DNA of 64,000 bases from Nemopilema nomurai. Taxonomy: Eukaryota; Cnidaria; Scyphozoa; Rhizostomeae; Rhizostomatidae. Of the stretch, positions 51,463 through 64,000 are shown piece after piece. The position numbers and the translations under genes are program-made. The stretch lies in assembly GCA_003864495.1 (NCBI GenBank), contig ML133400.1, positions 922,575 to 986,574 on the forward strand, given 5' to 3'. Each line of letters begins with the position of its first letter. The stretch's first letter is position 1. Under the pieces are notes generated by a model. The model was not told the DNA's origin. It was given only the letters and a program-made list of their open reading frames with translations, and searched no databases.

Positions 51463-54400
51463 TCACTGCAGTCGGTAAACGAAATGGGCGTTGCTTTCAC
51501 CACAGCACATGGCATCTGGGGCCATGGGGCACTTCTTGTACGACGAGTCGATGCATTTGTCGGAGGGGCCGTGCTTGTCGTAGGCGATTTGGCCAGGACC
51601 AGCCCAGCACTCAGCGTAGTAGCTGAGCCCAAAGTATTTGAAGCCCCGCTCCTTGGACCTCGATGCGCAATGACAGAGAATGCTGAAGGAGAGAAATAGG
51701 AAACATAAGCCTGGAAAATGAATGCTGGTGTTTTTCTGTGGTGAATGGCCTACAAGCGTAATATAATTCGAAGTATAGTCTAGTCTCTTTTATTGATAAA
51801 CATAATTGCTTTTTGGACTGCTTGGTCCTATTCACATCCCAAGACGAAAAAGAAAGGAAAGAAGAAAATCACCTTTCAAGCGAACTTTCATAATGATGCC
51901 AGTCTAAAGTGAATCCAACATGGCCATTAATCGGATCTCGGTGATTATCGATAAGTTGTGGAAATAGCTTGTCCCATATTGTGTCCTTAAAGCAGCCGAT
52001 GGCTTCCATTTTCACTCCACACTTCTGCTCCAGTTTGGCTGCATGCAAATGAAAACACTAAAGCAAATCTGAAACATCTTTCAATTACCAAAAGCTGTCA
52101 GATACCGACTTCTTAATGGTATGTAATGGGATAGACAATGAAGAAGTGAGATTTATCTTTTGTCAGCAATCCTGCAATTCTGTAGTTTCAAAAATTGTTA
52201 TTTTCCCAGAAAGGATATTCTTTAAATACATCTTGAGGTTGCAGTATTCATCTGGGAAGGAGAAATGTTAATGTTCATTGCATTTATTCTTTATATAAGG
52301 TTGTTTTTAGTACACCAGCTTGGTTTATGCTAGGCGTAAAAATTCTTGGCCTTCAGGCATTAATGAAATAGATGGAATAGGCTGGAAAGATCGCAAACAT
52401 TATTTGCTAGATCAAAATAGATATTTGTTCAGCATTATGTCAGAGTATTTGGAGGTTTATTGGGGCAAGAATCAGTCTTACATTTTGGAGCGCAGCCATG
52501 GAACTTGACGTCATCTACAGCAATATCACTTAGAAACTGAATTCCTTTCTCTGCCTCAATAACAACCTGTCAAAAAGCAAGCAATAAGATTCATTTGCAA
52601 AAGTAAAAGACCTGCCTATAAGTAAGTGAGTGTCCTATGTCTAACAGCATTTTACAAGACCAGGTAGCCTTACGCGAACACTCCTGCAGAATGTATAGCT
52701 TTGTTATACCCCGCAGAAATCAGCTTAACTGTTGTAGCTTCCCTGTACAAGAAGTGCATTTTATGTAGATTTTGGAACTTAGCCTGCACAGTTCAGGCAC
52801 ACTTAGCATGCACACTAAAATAATTCTATGTACAGTTTTCTATAAATAATCAGTGGCTAAATTATTCCACGTTTTTCTTGCAAAATCACCTGGAATGTGG
52901 CAGAGCTCTGAATCTTCAAATTGCTCTCAAGCCATGCATCTCCTTGATCTCCACTCTTTTCCCACAAAAGAGTATCTTTTCCATTTACTCTTTTGAAAAT
53001 GCGCAGGGATCCCATTGTGCCTCCGAACATGTGATACCAGAAGGACATGCACAGGCCCTCGCTCGCTTGGAAGTCTTGACTCAGCAGTTTCGCCTTGTCA
53101 CCACTCCGGGCAGGGCTTGATGTCTCCACATACAAGTAATAGCCTTGAAAACCAACATGCATGCAACATCAGCGCAGTTAGAATGAAAGCTAAGCATTAA
53201 GCTGCTTCTATTTCCCACCAATTTTTGAAACAAATGAACAAGAGAAGCAGATTGGTACCTGAGCCAGAAGTATGGTCTCCAGATGGCCCAGTGCTTGGGG
53301 TTGGGGTGCCCCCTGACTTGCGTCTCCATTTGAATCTAGCCTCGTTTGATGGGTCGTTGTGCCATATGCACCAGCCTTGTCCATCAAACTCGCAATCCCA
53401 AGGTCCTGCGGTGAATAACAGAATTTTCATGCATGGGCTTGCTTTATGCTTGCTTGCAAGGAAATGCCCTGTGCGTAAATTAGGTCGCCCGAGTCGAAGA
53501 CCGTTTAGAATGCTTCTCTAAACTTCTATTACCGTGACTTGGATTTGCGAGTACAGACATATTGAAAGTTAACACAAAGAAACTTGCCAAGACCGCAGCT
53601 TTTGATAAAACAGTCCGTGTGTGATATGGAGTCTCCTTGACAACTTGCACCTCCGTGCTTCGGTTCCGGGTTATCACAGTTCCGAGTGCGGTTTCTTTTC
53701 CCATTTCCGCATACATGGCTGCATTCACCCCATGATGACCAGCGGCCCCAATGTCCATCAACAGGTGCTGCAAAAGTGAGTTAGGGAGGCGTTCATTTCT
53801 TTGATACAGAGACAGTGTATCATCATTACCTGCGCGGGACTGCAAAACATAGCATCTACTGTCGGCGCTGATTGGCCGTCACGAGCCGGCGACGCAATGC
53901 AACATACCGTCACGAGCCGGCGACGCAATGCAACATACCGTCACGAGCCGGCGACGCAATGCAACATACCGTCACGAGCCGGCGACGCAATGCAACATAC
54001 CGTCACGAGCCGGAGACGCAATGCAACATACCGTAGCATTCAGCATTCGTGCACTTGGCTTCTTCGTCGACAACACCGTGGTCATTTGCGCCCACGCAGT
54101 TGCTGAGGATCGGATCTGAGCAAAATCGTTGTCGCTTCTTGTTGCAGCGGAAATCGCAAGGCCCATAGCTCGACCAGGTACTCCAAATGCTGACACCCTT
54201 GCCTAGACGCAATGTTAGGGGCATTAATGAAGTCCAATGAGAACAGCATAAGGAAGGGCTCCTTCAAAAGCTCTGGGTATGCACTTGACATACATTCTAG
54301 CCAGTGTCATTTGCAGTGGAATGACAATCAACACTTCGCATTTCATTATTCTTACACTGAATTTTCGATTCTTCCTCGTTGACTTTCAAATCATAGGGAC

Positions 54401-57400
54401 ATTAAAATATTCTAGGTTGCCAATAACTTGATAAGAAGCAATAATACTAAGGAACAAATTTTGAAGATCCATTGTTGAAAAGAGATCACCCAACGAAAGC
54501 GCAAGATACCCACTGGCGCAGTCGTACAGGGCATTCAGTGCGGTGATGTCACTGGGCGCCAACGTAGTGGCCTCCCCAAGCTCTCTGTCGCTGCCGATAG
54601 CCCGCATCGTTTGTTTGCCATTCTTTGAGAAGGCGAATTTGCCGTAGTGCATGAGGGTGTTGTAGTCATACTGGGTCCCTAGCAGGTCCGCCTTCTGATG
54701 GGAGTACTTGTTGAAGTTGTACATCTGCTCTGGAATGAGAGAATAATTTCAACTTCAATAGCAATTCGAGAATTACTTCATCCACCAATCCAGAAATGCT
54801 ATAGAATCAAAATAAGAGTTGTTGAAAGTAATAATGATTTAATTATCTGCAGTCTTTCAAGTAGGCTACAAGGCCATTGTTGCCATATGTTAACATGCAC
54901 TCAGCTTGTAATGCCATTAAAATAATACCCAGAGAAACCAAATTAGCCACCAAGAAACATTGGCTTGAGAAGAATGGCTGCAGAGTTGGTTGCTGAGAAA
55001 AGTAGAAAGACAACAAATATCAACAGCAATGGAAATGAATAAGCAAAGAGAGAGGGACCAAATCCATTCTAATTTAAGTTTAAACTTTGCGGTACCAAAA
55101 ACATATCTCGTCTTGAACCAAACCTACAAACGTTGTAAGCAGAAAATTATGTCACGTTTACCCGACTGGATATTTTCCCAGAAAATCTCGATAAAGTTAT
55201 CTCTGTCTGGGCGACTCTGCTCGTGCCAGAAGCCCAAGGCGTGCATGATTTCGTGCATTATGGTCGACTGAAACAAGCAGCCTACTCCAAGACTTATTGT
55301 TTGGGCTCCTTTCGTCCAGTAGGCCCGGCCGACGTACGAGTAGCACCTACGTAAGACAAAAACACCACATAGAGGCTGGAGGTTGATTGCTTGGTAACAG
55401 CGGGCTGCTTAGATGACAGCCTAATAACAACGAAGACCGACTTTAAGTAAAACACAAAAAACGCTCTAATGAATTCGAGCAAATTGATATAGAAAAAGCG
55501 TTCTAATGTCGGTATTTAAATACCATCTAAGTTAATGTAGTAGAGACATTCACTATATTTGTAGAATAGCTCTTCTTCTCAATCAAATCACCGCATAAAC
55601 AGCAGCATTACATCATCAATACACCTGCCGGCTCGAATTTCATAACCCGCAGTTTCATTTTCTCTTGAATAATCAAGTTGTCTACTATTTCGAAAATAGA
55701 ACCAAACAACTCTTTTTGAACTTTTGCGAAAATTTGACTTTTTCGTTCAAACTCAGACTGACCCATCAAGCCTCCGGAAGTTGATCCACTGGTCTTCATC
55801 AGTTCGGCTCTTGAAGGTCAAGCATGTGCGTTCTTGGAAAACTCTGATTGCACTGGAAATAGCATTCTTTTCCTCATCTCCTGCGCAAGTCAAATCAGAC
55901 AAATAGATTTAGATGTATGTTGCCAATCAGTTGGACATGGCAACAGAGAGTCTTTCTGGGGTTTAGCTTGGAATACGCTATTACTGTACATCCAAAGGCA
56001 TCTGCAAGTAAGGCAACACCACGTGTCAGAAACCAGAAAGCAAAATGCGCTACTTAAAATGCACAGACGCACAGACTATTTCCAGGCAATAGAGAAAGCT
56101 TCCATTTTTCTATTTATCAAGCATAATGGAAAAGCTTTTAAATCTTCAAACAAAGTAGCTTTCAGACAAAGATTTTGTGCTACATTTATTTGATGGAAAA
56201 TAAAGAATTGACTTTTAAGGGCTTTTATACCTTGAGAAAAAGCAAGGTCTTAGAATACAAAGCACTTCAAGATATTACAAGATGTACTGAAATTTGGACT
56301 GAAAACAGAAGCTTCCATTGGGGATAAAAGCTCCACCCACTGAATTCAGCAGAAATCGTAAACGGAATGACCCTTGTTCTCCAGAGATAATGCAGGTATC
56401 TTGTAGCATCTCGCTTTCCAGTTGAACTTTGACTTGTGGCTTCGTCAACCAATTCACTTGGCAAAATATCGCCTTCGAAGAGCCCTTTTCTCCCTGCGAA
56501 TCAACAAACTCCGTCAAACATCAAACAAAGAAGTATTTATGCCTGTAAGCCTATATTTTCAAGATAGTTTCATAAGCCAACAGCCAATTAAAATCTTATT
56601 CAAAGATGAGCTCAACAGCATCTTCAACAAATACAATCTCTCCCACAATAATTTGCCAAGAAGTCCTGCAATATATGCATAGCAATAATTTGTTTAAACC
56701 AAAATCTCTACACGCATCAAAAGGTTAACAATTCTCTTTCTATAAGGATTAATGGTTCGACGAAAATTTGCTTGGGAATTTAAAATAATTTTATTTTTGG
56801 AAAGCAAATAGCGGTAGTTGCAAAAGTCCACGGAGCTTGTTTAATTTGTGGTTGAATGAAACTCGACATTTTCTCAGCATATGTTTTAGTAAAACTAAAT
56901 TTTACATAAAATGTTGGTGGTGGGTTACACTATAAAAACAAGCAAAAACACTTCACAAAGTATGCCACATTTATGGGCATGAACTCAAAATTTTCGCATG
57001 CGCTTCACATCTTGAATCGTACGAGAAGAGTGCAGCCAGGGAACCGACCCGTTCTATATACCACAAGTGCCGTACAGCCCAGCCTCCGAATGTTTTATGA
57101 ATGACGCAGGCAGTGAGATTTCACACATTATTAAGTTAGAAGCCATATTTATTAATTGACCTACCGTGATTGATTTTCTCTATCTTGTCATAAATACTTT
57201 TATCCTTCTCTTGCGTAGCTGAAAGAAAGTAAAATTGAAATTAAAAAAGCAAGTGAAAGCCAAATTCATCTTGGACACAAGGTTTAAAATAGTTGCTTGG
57301 CAACAAGTGCGCTTCTATGTTGCTTCATTCATCGACATTCCCTGTATGCGCTGAATTAAGAATGCGACAATGCGATGGTTGTGGGTCGTAAGAATGTATG

Positions 57401-58431
57401 TTTGAACCAGGTTGCAAAAGTAAATTAAGCTGAGATTTAAACCTTCTTTTGATAGAAGTTTTCAGAATCAAGACACAAATATTTGCCAGCACTCGATACT
57501 GCATTTGAGACGCAACAAAAGATCTTGAAGCAGCAGTTTGGAAACTCTTTAATGCAAATAAGGTTCATATGCACAGTTGTTGGCTCATTCGACAAACGAC
57601 AGGTTCGTTTTGCGACAATTGGAAGGTGCAGTTGAATCTTAGTTGAATTCCTATTGGATTTTTGCACGAGGTACGATATTACTACCAGCATGAGGCACGT
57701 CTTAGGATCAACAAATATCGCTACAAATCCGGCTTAACGGAGTGAAATAATTTTTATTACGCTACGTCGAAGCAGTGTAAAATTTTGTTGTGTCGAAACA
57801 CAGCCATACATTTCACAAGTCATGACTTTGAACTATCCTTTATGAATATAGTATATGCAATCTTCTTTGAAAAGAGAATACTACAGCAATGCAAAAGCTT
57901 TCGTGTATATTACACATCGACATATTCTGCAGGGTAGTTAGCACTCTCAGACGTTCGACTTTGCCAGAAACATTATATTGATGTGGCAAAGATGACGCAA
58001 ATTAATTGAAACTAGCAAACTAATCGCGTCTTTTTCTGCTTTGAAATCTGAAAATGCTCTGAAATCTTGGTCAAGAGCCAAAGTAAATGCTCTGAAATCT
58101 TGTTCAACTAGGTATTTCAGAGTAAAAATCTAGTTGAACCCACCAGAAATTATTTAGCATTGATGCCAGTCAAAACATCATAATAAATGTGGAGTGATAT
58201 ATGCAGTTATTTAGCCTTTGGACTATCGAAAGCTTTTTGAAGATGCAAAGAAAATCAAACGACTGTCGAAGATAAAATAAAGTTTGCTTTAGGCTTAAGG
58301 CTTACCTAGGCACAATGAATAAACAAATTGAAAGTCGAAACAAGAATACCTGGAATGGCATGGAGTACATGAGCGAGCACGGGAAAGATCGCTAGAGCGC
58401 ATAGCACGGTCTTCGGCATCGTGAGTTCCAT
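51463..58431 (-). CDS. Gene B: secreted astacin metalloprotease with two TSP1, MAM and Cys-rich module
   Basis: Thirteen exons join in phase to 674 aa: 58431-58350, 57218-57165, 56493-56341, 55880-55763, 55346-55162, 54729-54514, 54202-54032, 53767-53594, 53405-53259, 53143-52890, 52566-52482, 52038-51873, 51682-51463. The signal peptide is at 1-25. The prodomain carries the canonical aspartate-switch FEGD at 51-54. The astacin domain (about 80-269) has HEIMHALGFWH at 167-177, then EQSRPDRD, and a TLMHY Met-turn. TSP1 repeats are at about 272-326 and 328-385 (second with WGRWSSW), MAM at about 387-550, and the Cys-rich module at about 553-674 (GCFKD, GLSYYAECWAG). All catalytic residues are present, so it should be an active secreted zinc protease kept latent by its prodomain. 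It is a clear tandem paralogue of gene A: several exons have the same length (54, 185 nt) and phase. Exon 7 abuts a 31-bp minisatellite at its donor. Confidence 0.91.
53877..54031. repeat. 31-bp minisatellite at the exon 7 donor of gene B
   Basis: Exactly five tandem 31-bp units occupy 155 bp. They start at 53877, 53908, 53939, 53970 and 54001 and are identical except for one base in the unit next to the exon. The array ends at the base before exon 7 (54032). On the minus strand every unit boundary reads ACG then GTATGTTGC, so each unit repeats the real donor site of exon 7. Confidence 0.95.
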
Positions 58432-61400
58432 GATATGAGCCAGCGGTCTTGTTGAAGGCAGCTCGTCAAAGCAGCACGGATCCTACTAAGGCGAAATCTC
58501 TTTCTTTGTCGCTTTTAAGAGAATCTAAGTCAACACATCTCACAGGCGCAGAATTGACGGCGAATCAAACATCACTGTTCTCAGTATGACAAACAAAGAA
58601 GTAATTCTAATTAGCAATCACTTTATTAACATGGTAACAAGCAAAGAAGAATTCAATGAAAAGTCAAACATTGCAGACTTCACTTGATCTCGATCGCGAC
58701 CTCAAAGTTTCAAGACTTTGAATGTCAAATCACCAAGCCAGTTGAAATCCTGCTCAACTCTGAGATTCGAGTACAACAGCTCCATAAACCATAATGCCAT
58801 TTCCACCTAGAGTTCAAGCAGTTTGCTACAGAAACAGAATATCAGACAAGTTTCATAGAAAGTAATGTTGCTTATGACTTAGTTTTGAAATACCTCTTGT
58901 GTTTTGATTTCGTTCACCTAATGCAAACCAACAATTCTAAGTTAAAAAAATCTTCGAGCAGGTTTAAGAAAAAATGTTGCTGAAGCGTTCCTAACCTTTT
59001 GAAGTCAATCCGGTTATCTTTGACTGCACCATTTCAGAAGTCTTTGAAAGAGAAAATGCCTTATTTTGATGGTTTTGTCAACGTTGCTACGATTTCCCGT
59101 CTATAATATCAGGAATTTTGAGCCAAAGCAGATTCGCCGCCTTGACACCTCAACGCCTTTATGTTGCAATGTTACTTGCACAAAGAATGTTGTTTCTCGT
59201 GAACTGTTCATACATGCATGCAAGCATACCAAAGAAAGGACATGCAAATTATTTCAGCGATGAACCTGCCAAGGTATCCACTGATTCGTAATGACTTGAT
59301 CAAATATCACTTGCTTCAACTGCACACTATTACTTCAATTCCCTCAGTATAGCTTGGTAGCCTCTTCACGTTTTTCATTATACACGTTTATCGTTATTTT
59401 TAATTGTGCACTGTTATTATACTTTAATCTCGATGTTCAAAATTCTTGCAGAGTTGTTCATAAGCTATGTAAAACTCTTTGAGCTTTGTAAGAGCAGAAA
59501 ATCAAACAAATGCGATGCCTCAAGAAATGTTTTGCTTTCTCCAAGAAAATATGAAAATCTGCTGAGAAGAGAGAAAAAGGATCAATCTCCGCGCCACTTC
59601 TTTAGTTCATTTCTATGGAGCATTTTGATGAGCATTCCCATGAAAACATTTCGATGCTCATCATTTTGCTGGAAGTATACAGCATCAATGAGTTGATATA
59701 AAACTTCAAAATACAAATAAAATACATTAGTGACTGCTCATCTTCTATTCTTGCTAATTTAGCCAAAATAGAACTTGAGACAATCCAGATTTGTGTCTTG
59801 ACAGTTCTTTATTCTTTCTCTGGCCCTGAAGGCAAGCACCTATAGCTTTCACTTGCACAATAATTTGAGTCAAAGTATTAATTGGATACCCTTAATGATT
59901 TTCATGTGAGAAAAATTTCTAAATGTTTTCTAAAAGTGCCATAAAATGGATTTTGAACTGGTTTCTAAACTGAACGAAATCACTTTGTAAACGTGTCATT
60001 TGTGGTGCTAGAAATTATAACTTTCTGAACATTTATCATTTTCACTAAGTATTTGTTTGGAAAGAAGGTACTTAAAAAATTATCGGAGAATTTATTCCAG
60101 AAGCATCAGAGAACATGATCAAATATATCTAGACACAGGCCACCTCTTGACGATAGCAAAGGAACATCAAGAACCTACTGCGAAGTAAAGCAATTTGTTG
60201 ACATTTCTGATTTAACAAAAGGGGCGATGAATGACTGCAGATGACTGTATTGATTCACAATCTCAAATCCGATGTCTGAACACGCCTACATCCTGCTAAT
60301 TACAAGACGGACATTTTCAGGTCAAGTAAAGGTTATTCTGGGAAATGCATGAAAAGACAGCTTTTATTATACAAACTACATCACAGACTGATCCTACGTC
60401 GCATCATTACTTTTAAGTTTATTTACAAATTTTTTGGACAAATCAAATCAAAGCATAGATAACTGAAGCAATTTTGAGTACGTTTACTCGCTTTGCAAAA
60501 ATCAAGATGCTTGATGAAAATGGCGAAAAGTAGGCTGCTATAACAAACCGTAAAAAATATGAGAGTTCATATGCGAAATTTATGAAAATCTTAACGTTCG
60601 GTCTACGATCAGGCAAAATGGCTTTATTGAGCTCCTCTGCATTTACAATTCAATTCTTCTCGTGCTTGAAAAGTGGTTTTAACGAAATGTTTTCCCTCCC
60701 AATACCACTAGTTCTGAAGACAGGGACTGCCCCAACAATTGATGAAAACTTGCTGACGACTTGACAAGTGGCGAGTGGGACTGAGCTAGCATTGGGACAG
60801 AGCTGGTCTTTTTCAAATCACTTTCTTTTTCATTTTCCAAGTTGAAAGTCACTATGCTTAAGCGTACCTCATAATTATGACTCGGATTTGTTAATACGGC
60901 CTAAATACACTGATATCTCAATATCATGGATATCTCTAGTCAACATGGATAATGCTCTCTCAAAATTTTGAAGGAATCATTCATTAGAAACAACATTTCA
61001 TATCAAGGTAAAAGGTCGGTTTTTGACTTCAAGGCAAAAAGTTTTTAGTAGCCTGTTGAATTCCTTTTACTCTCATGCCGTGCGACTGATTACTTAATAA
61101 CCTTGGATGCCAACCCAAATTTGCTTCTGGTCTCATGTGAAGAAAGCCATATGTCTGAGATTTTAGATTGTTAAACATAAATGGGAGGTCCTTTGTTTGC
61201 AAAACTCCGTTTAAACATTGACAACACAGCCCAGTCGGCAGATTATTTCATCTTTCGAAATAAATCTCGCATGTAGCAATTTGGGATTCTACTCAGTATG
61301 GAATTTAATTCAATTTTGATTTCAAACAGTTGGACAGTTATTTGAATGAAAGGACAAAATTCGAGAACATATATCAGAGAATAGTGAAAGCATCTTGAGA

Positions 61401-61605
61401 AGTAAAGAAAAGAGAGTTCCATACCAATGATTGAATGTGCTATGCCATTATATGAATAAATCAAACTTTAAAGATATAACTATAAAGTATTGAAATATTG
61501 TGTGTGCAATAAAAGTTCACGTTAAACAGTTCAGGCTGTATGCAAGATGACCATAAGTAAAAAGCAAAGGGTTTATAAGGCACAGACGAAAAGCCCATTG
61601 TGCCT
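58432..61605. other. Spacer between genes B and C
   Basis: No exon is recognised. The segment includes the gene B promoter (a TTAAAAG stretch on the minus strand lies about 85 nt upstream of the start codon) and the gene C 3' flank. Just downstream of gene B exon 1, at about 58050-58140, a repeated 'aaatgctctgaaatcttg' phrase and a perfect 10-bp inverted repeat (gttcaactag) lie in intron 1. Confidence 0.4.
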
Positions 61606-63609
61606 TCACTCCAACTCATAGACGGCATTTACTAACGCTGCTCCAACACACGCACCATCATTAGCTCCTTCACAATTACCAAGTGCAAAAGTCCCGTTGA
61701 TGCAGGACTTGGCCGTTCCCTTCCTGTTGTAGGCGACGTTGCCGGGAGAGCTCCAGCATTCACCGTAGAACTGAAGGCCGAAGTATTTGTATCCTTGCTC
61801 TTTGGCGAGCTTTGCGCAGTTACAAAGCAACCTTTGGACAGAAAAGCGACAATAGATTGAACATAGAGCGAGCCTGCAAACAGTGAGGCATTAGATTAGT
61901 TAAATATAAACATTGGATGCCAGTGATTAGCAATTACCATAAAATAGTAACACTAGTTAGCCTAGCCAAGAATGAATGAGCACGTGCCTGAACGAACCTC
62001 GATAAAGAAGCCCCAAAGCGACTCCAAACCATGAGAGATGACGCTGCCTGGCCTCTGTATGTCAGAAGGAGCTGACTGAAAACTCGGTCGTGATAGTCGT
62101 CCTTGAAGCAGCCAAGTCCTTTTAGGCCAAGTCCGCATTCCTGAAGCAGCTTGGCTAGAAGAAGATCTCGATACACTTAGACAGACATGGTTGATAAGAT
62201 CAAACAAAGTGATCAATGTATGAAAAAGAGTACCCCGTTCTGAAATGAAATATTGAAATGAAGAAAAGGATCTTTCCAAAGAAGAATTGTTACGCTACAC
62301 TGACATGTTGCACACTTTTCTGTCCGGTACTGGATGTCATCCAGTGCGATGTTGGAGCCTTCATAGGCAGTGCCCCTGCTTGCTTCAATCACGACCTAAA
62401 ATGAACAGGATTCGATCTTCGTTCATTCATTCAACTCATCACATATCATTAACTGTGGACCAATCCAACGTGATTTGAAAATGATTGATTGAATTGATGG
62501 ATTTCAATAGTTTGAATATGTAGATGAAGTTGTCAATTTATAAAAAATAATTAATATCATCGTAATTAACAAACGTTATTATCGAAACAATATTTGCATA
62601 TGTCGTTACATACACCATATGAACATCAAGGCACAGGTCCTAATCAGATGCACATAGCTCACATAAATTAACTTGTGCAGCAAAGAAAATTAATATATAT
62701 ATATATGAATGTAAAGGTCGGAAACCGTAAATAATAAAGAACCTCAAAAAGTCCAAAACTTTCTACAGGCACCATGGCCTTCTGCCAGGCATCTCCTTGG
62801 TTACCAGTTCTCTTCCACAACTCTTGCTCCTGTCCCCCAATGACGTTTCTTACCAAAACTCGAAGCACGCCTATATTGGCTCCTGACATATGGTACCAAA
62901 ATGTGAGACAAGAAGGGACCGGCTCCAAGTTTCCACTCAGAAGTCTCGCTCTGTCGTTATGTTTGGCTGGGGGTGCTCCATTGGCGTACAGATATCGGCC
63001 TGCGTGAAGTAAGGCATGATGTGTAGCCCGGCAGTGAAAAATCATAGCGGAATAGATGCATCAAATGTTTACTGCTAATCGAAGTCTCGTGAAAAGCCCG
63101 CTTACCCATGCCTGAGGTGTGGTCGTTGAGTGGTTGGGCGGTCGGTGCATTTGTGCTCACGTGCCACTTGTAGGCTTGGCTCAGGCCGGGTACGTTCCAA
63201 CAGGGACTACCATCTTCAAAGTCGCAATTTCGCGGCACTGAAAATTCAATCCAAATCAATATCATGATTCAATGACGATTGTTCGTAAACAAAGGCATGG
63301 CTTCTTACAACCCAATTTCTTGTCAAAATTTCTTTCTGAAAACTACATTCTTAATTACACTTCTATACTCAGTAGAATGCTGCCAAAGGAATAAAATTCC
63401 AGGATTTGCTACACGATTTCTCCCACGTGACATCACTGGTAAGAAAGTAAAGAACAGAAATATATATATGTATGACATGAATAAAACATTTATGAGAATT
63501 TAATCATCACTACAAATGCAGCAGACTGACCTGCAGTGACAGTGCTTGCAATCAGCGAAGCAAGAAAGCACGAGATGAAAAGGTGTCCTCTCTTCATTCT
63601 GAATGCCAT
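61606..63609 (-). CDS. Gene C: secreted MAM plus Cys-rich module protein, no protease
   Basis: Six exons join in phase to 313 aa: 63609-63531, 63237-63106, 62999-62743, 62395-62305, 62154-61998, 61831-61606. Residues 1-26 are a signal peptide (HLFISCFLASLIAS core). A MAM domain follows directly (about 28-188; CDFEDG, LTFWYHMSG, NIALDDI), then the Cys-rich module (about 190-313; GCFKD, YFGLQFYGECWSS). The intron phases 1,1,0,1,2 are the same as in the MAM and Cys-rich halves of genes A and B, and the MAM core exon is 257 nt, as in gene A. No astacin or TSP1 exon lies between the signal exon and the MAM exons; the splice is phase 1 to phase 1, so the module swap keeps the frame. MAM domains mediate adhesion and oligomerisation, so it may bind the same partners as A and B. 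A TTTTAAA stretch about 40 nt upstream of the ATG may be a TATA-like element. Confidence 0.88.
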
Positions 63610-64000
63610 CGTTCTACAGAGTTGAACTTCGGGCGGGCGAAATCCTTTAAAAGATTTCACTGTAAACATTTGACAAACTTGCGGAAAACGTAACTCCAAC
63701 ATATTGGTACTAACAATCAAAATTGGAAATTTTGGATTTCCAAGGTGCATTGAATTAATGAAACTTGCATAAAGACCGTTTAATTTCAGCGATTTCATTG
63801 AAATGCATATTTACAAAGGCAGGGTTAATTATCAGTGTTTGCACCATTAAATTTGTTTACTCTGTTATAAAGTCGCAGTAATTGCACTTTTTATTGCAGC
63901 TCTATCTAACAAGCTTGAAAATCTACAAATCTTTGGCAAACCGTTTCCTGTTCAAAGGGAGTCGTGGTCTATGAATTACAATCGAATGCGTTGGTAGTTT
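63610..64000. other. Gene C promoter region
   Basis: This is upstream sequence of gene C up to the window edge. No exon is recognised. If the cluster continues, the next member would lie beyond 64000. Confidence 0.4.

Noticed and set aside
51396..51632. Minus-strand 78-aa ORF at the end of gene B
   Set aside because: It is the wrong frame of the Cys-rich module exon, which ends at 51463 in the correct frame.
53801..54106. + strand ORF with repeated HEPATQCN-type peptides
   Set aside because: It is created by the 31-bp minisatellite and runs antisense to confirmed TSP1 exons of gene B.

Overview
This is a stretch of an AT-rich, intron-rich animal nuclear genome. The genes have many small exons with GT-AG introns of a few hundred bases, and their products are metazoan: an UNC80-like channel-complex protein, RSRC2, PHF12, and secreted astacin/TSP1/MAM proteins. 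The astacin-TSP1-MAM combinations and a cysteine-rich C-terminal module that I associate with cnidarians suggest an anthozoan or other cnidarian. That placement is an inference. There is no prokaryotic signal. I built the gene models by joining exons by hand so that splice sites and reading-frame phase agree across every junction.

Layout. Bases 1-720 are a degenerate 23-bp satellite. Bases 1251-7029 (+) hold the 3' part of a gene resembling UNC80, whose last large exon codes for a long, probably disordered tail. Bases 7030-16739 are mostly empty, with a 20-bp minisatellite (8150-8374) and a small ORF ending in a CaaX-like motif (11945-12211). RSRC2 (+) spans 16740-23899 in seven exons and carries an in-frame 18-bp coding minisatellite. 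PHF12 (-) spans 36289-25869 in eighteen exons, with two PHD fingers and an FHA domain; it lies tail to tail with RSRC2. One of its introns holds a decayed copy of its own exon 6. Bases 36290-38848 contain a dead LINE reverse-transcriptase fragment and a possible MITE.

The last 25 kb is a same-strand (-) cluster of three secreted-protein genes. Gene A (46685-38849; 730 aa) and gene B (58431-51463; 674 aa) have signal peptide, prodomain, astacin zinc protease, two TSP1 repeats, a MAM domain and a cysteine-rich module. Gene C (63609-61606; 313 aa) has only signal peptide, MAM and the cysteine-rich module. Its intron phases match those of the 3' halves of A and B, so it looks like a protease-free derivative, or the ancestral core, of the family. 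This cluster is the most interesting part of the window.

Functionally, PHF12 (chromatin) and RSRC2 (nuclear RS protein) are housekeeping nuclear genes with no obvious link to the cluster. The A/B/C products are probably secreted together, acting on or in extracellular matrix, mucus or venom-type secretions. A and B supply proteolysis, and C could act as a non-catalytic partner or competitor through shared MAM or cysteine-rich interactions.
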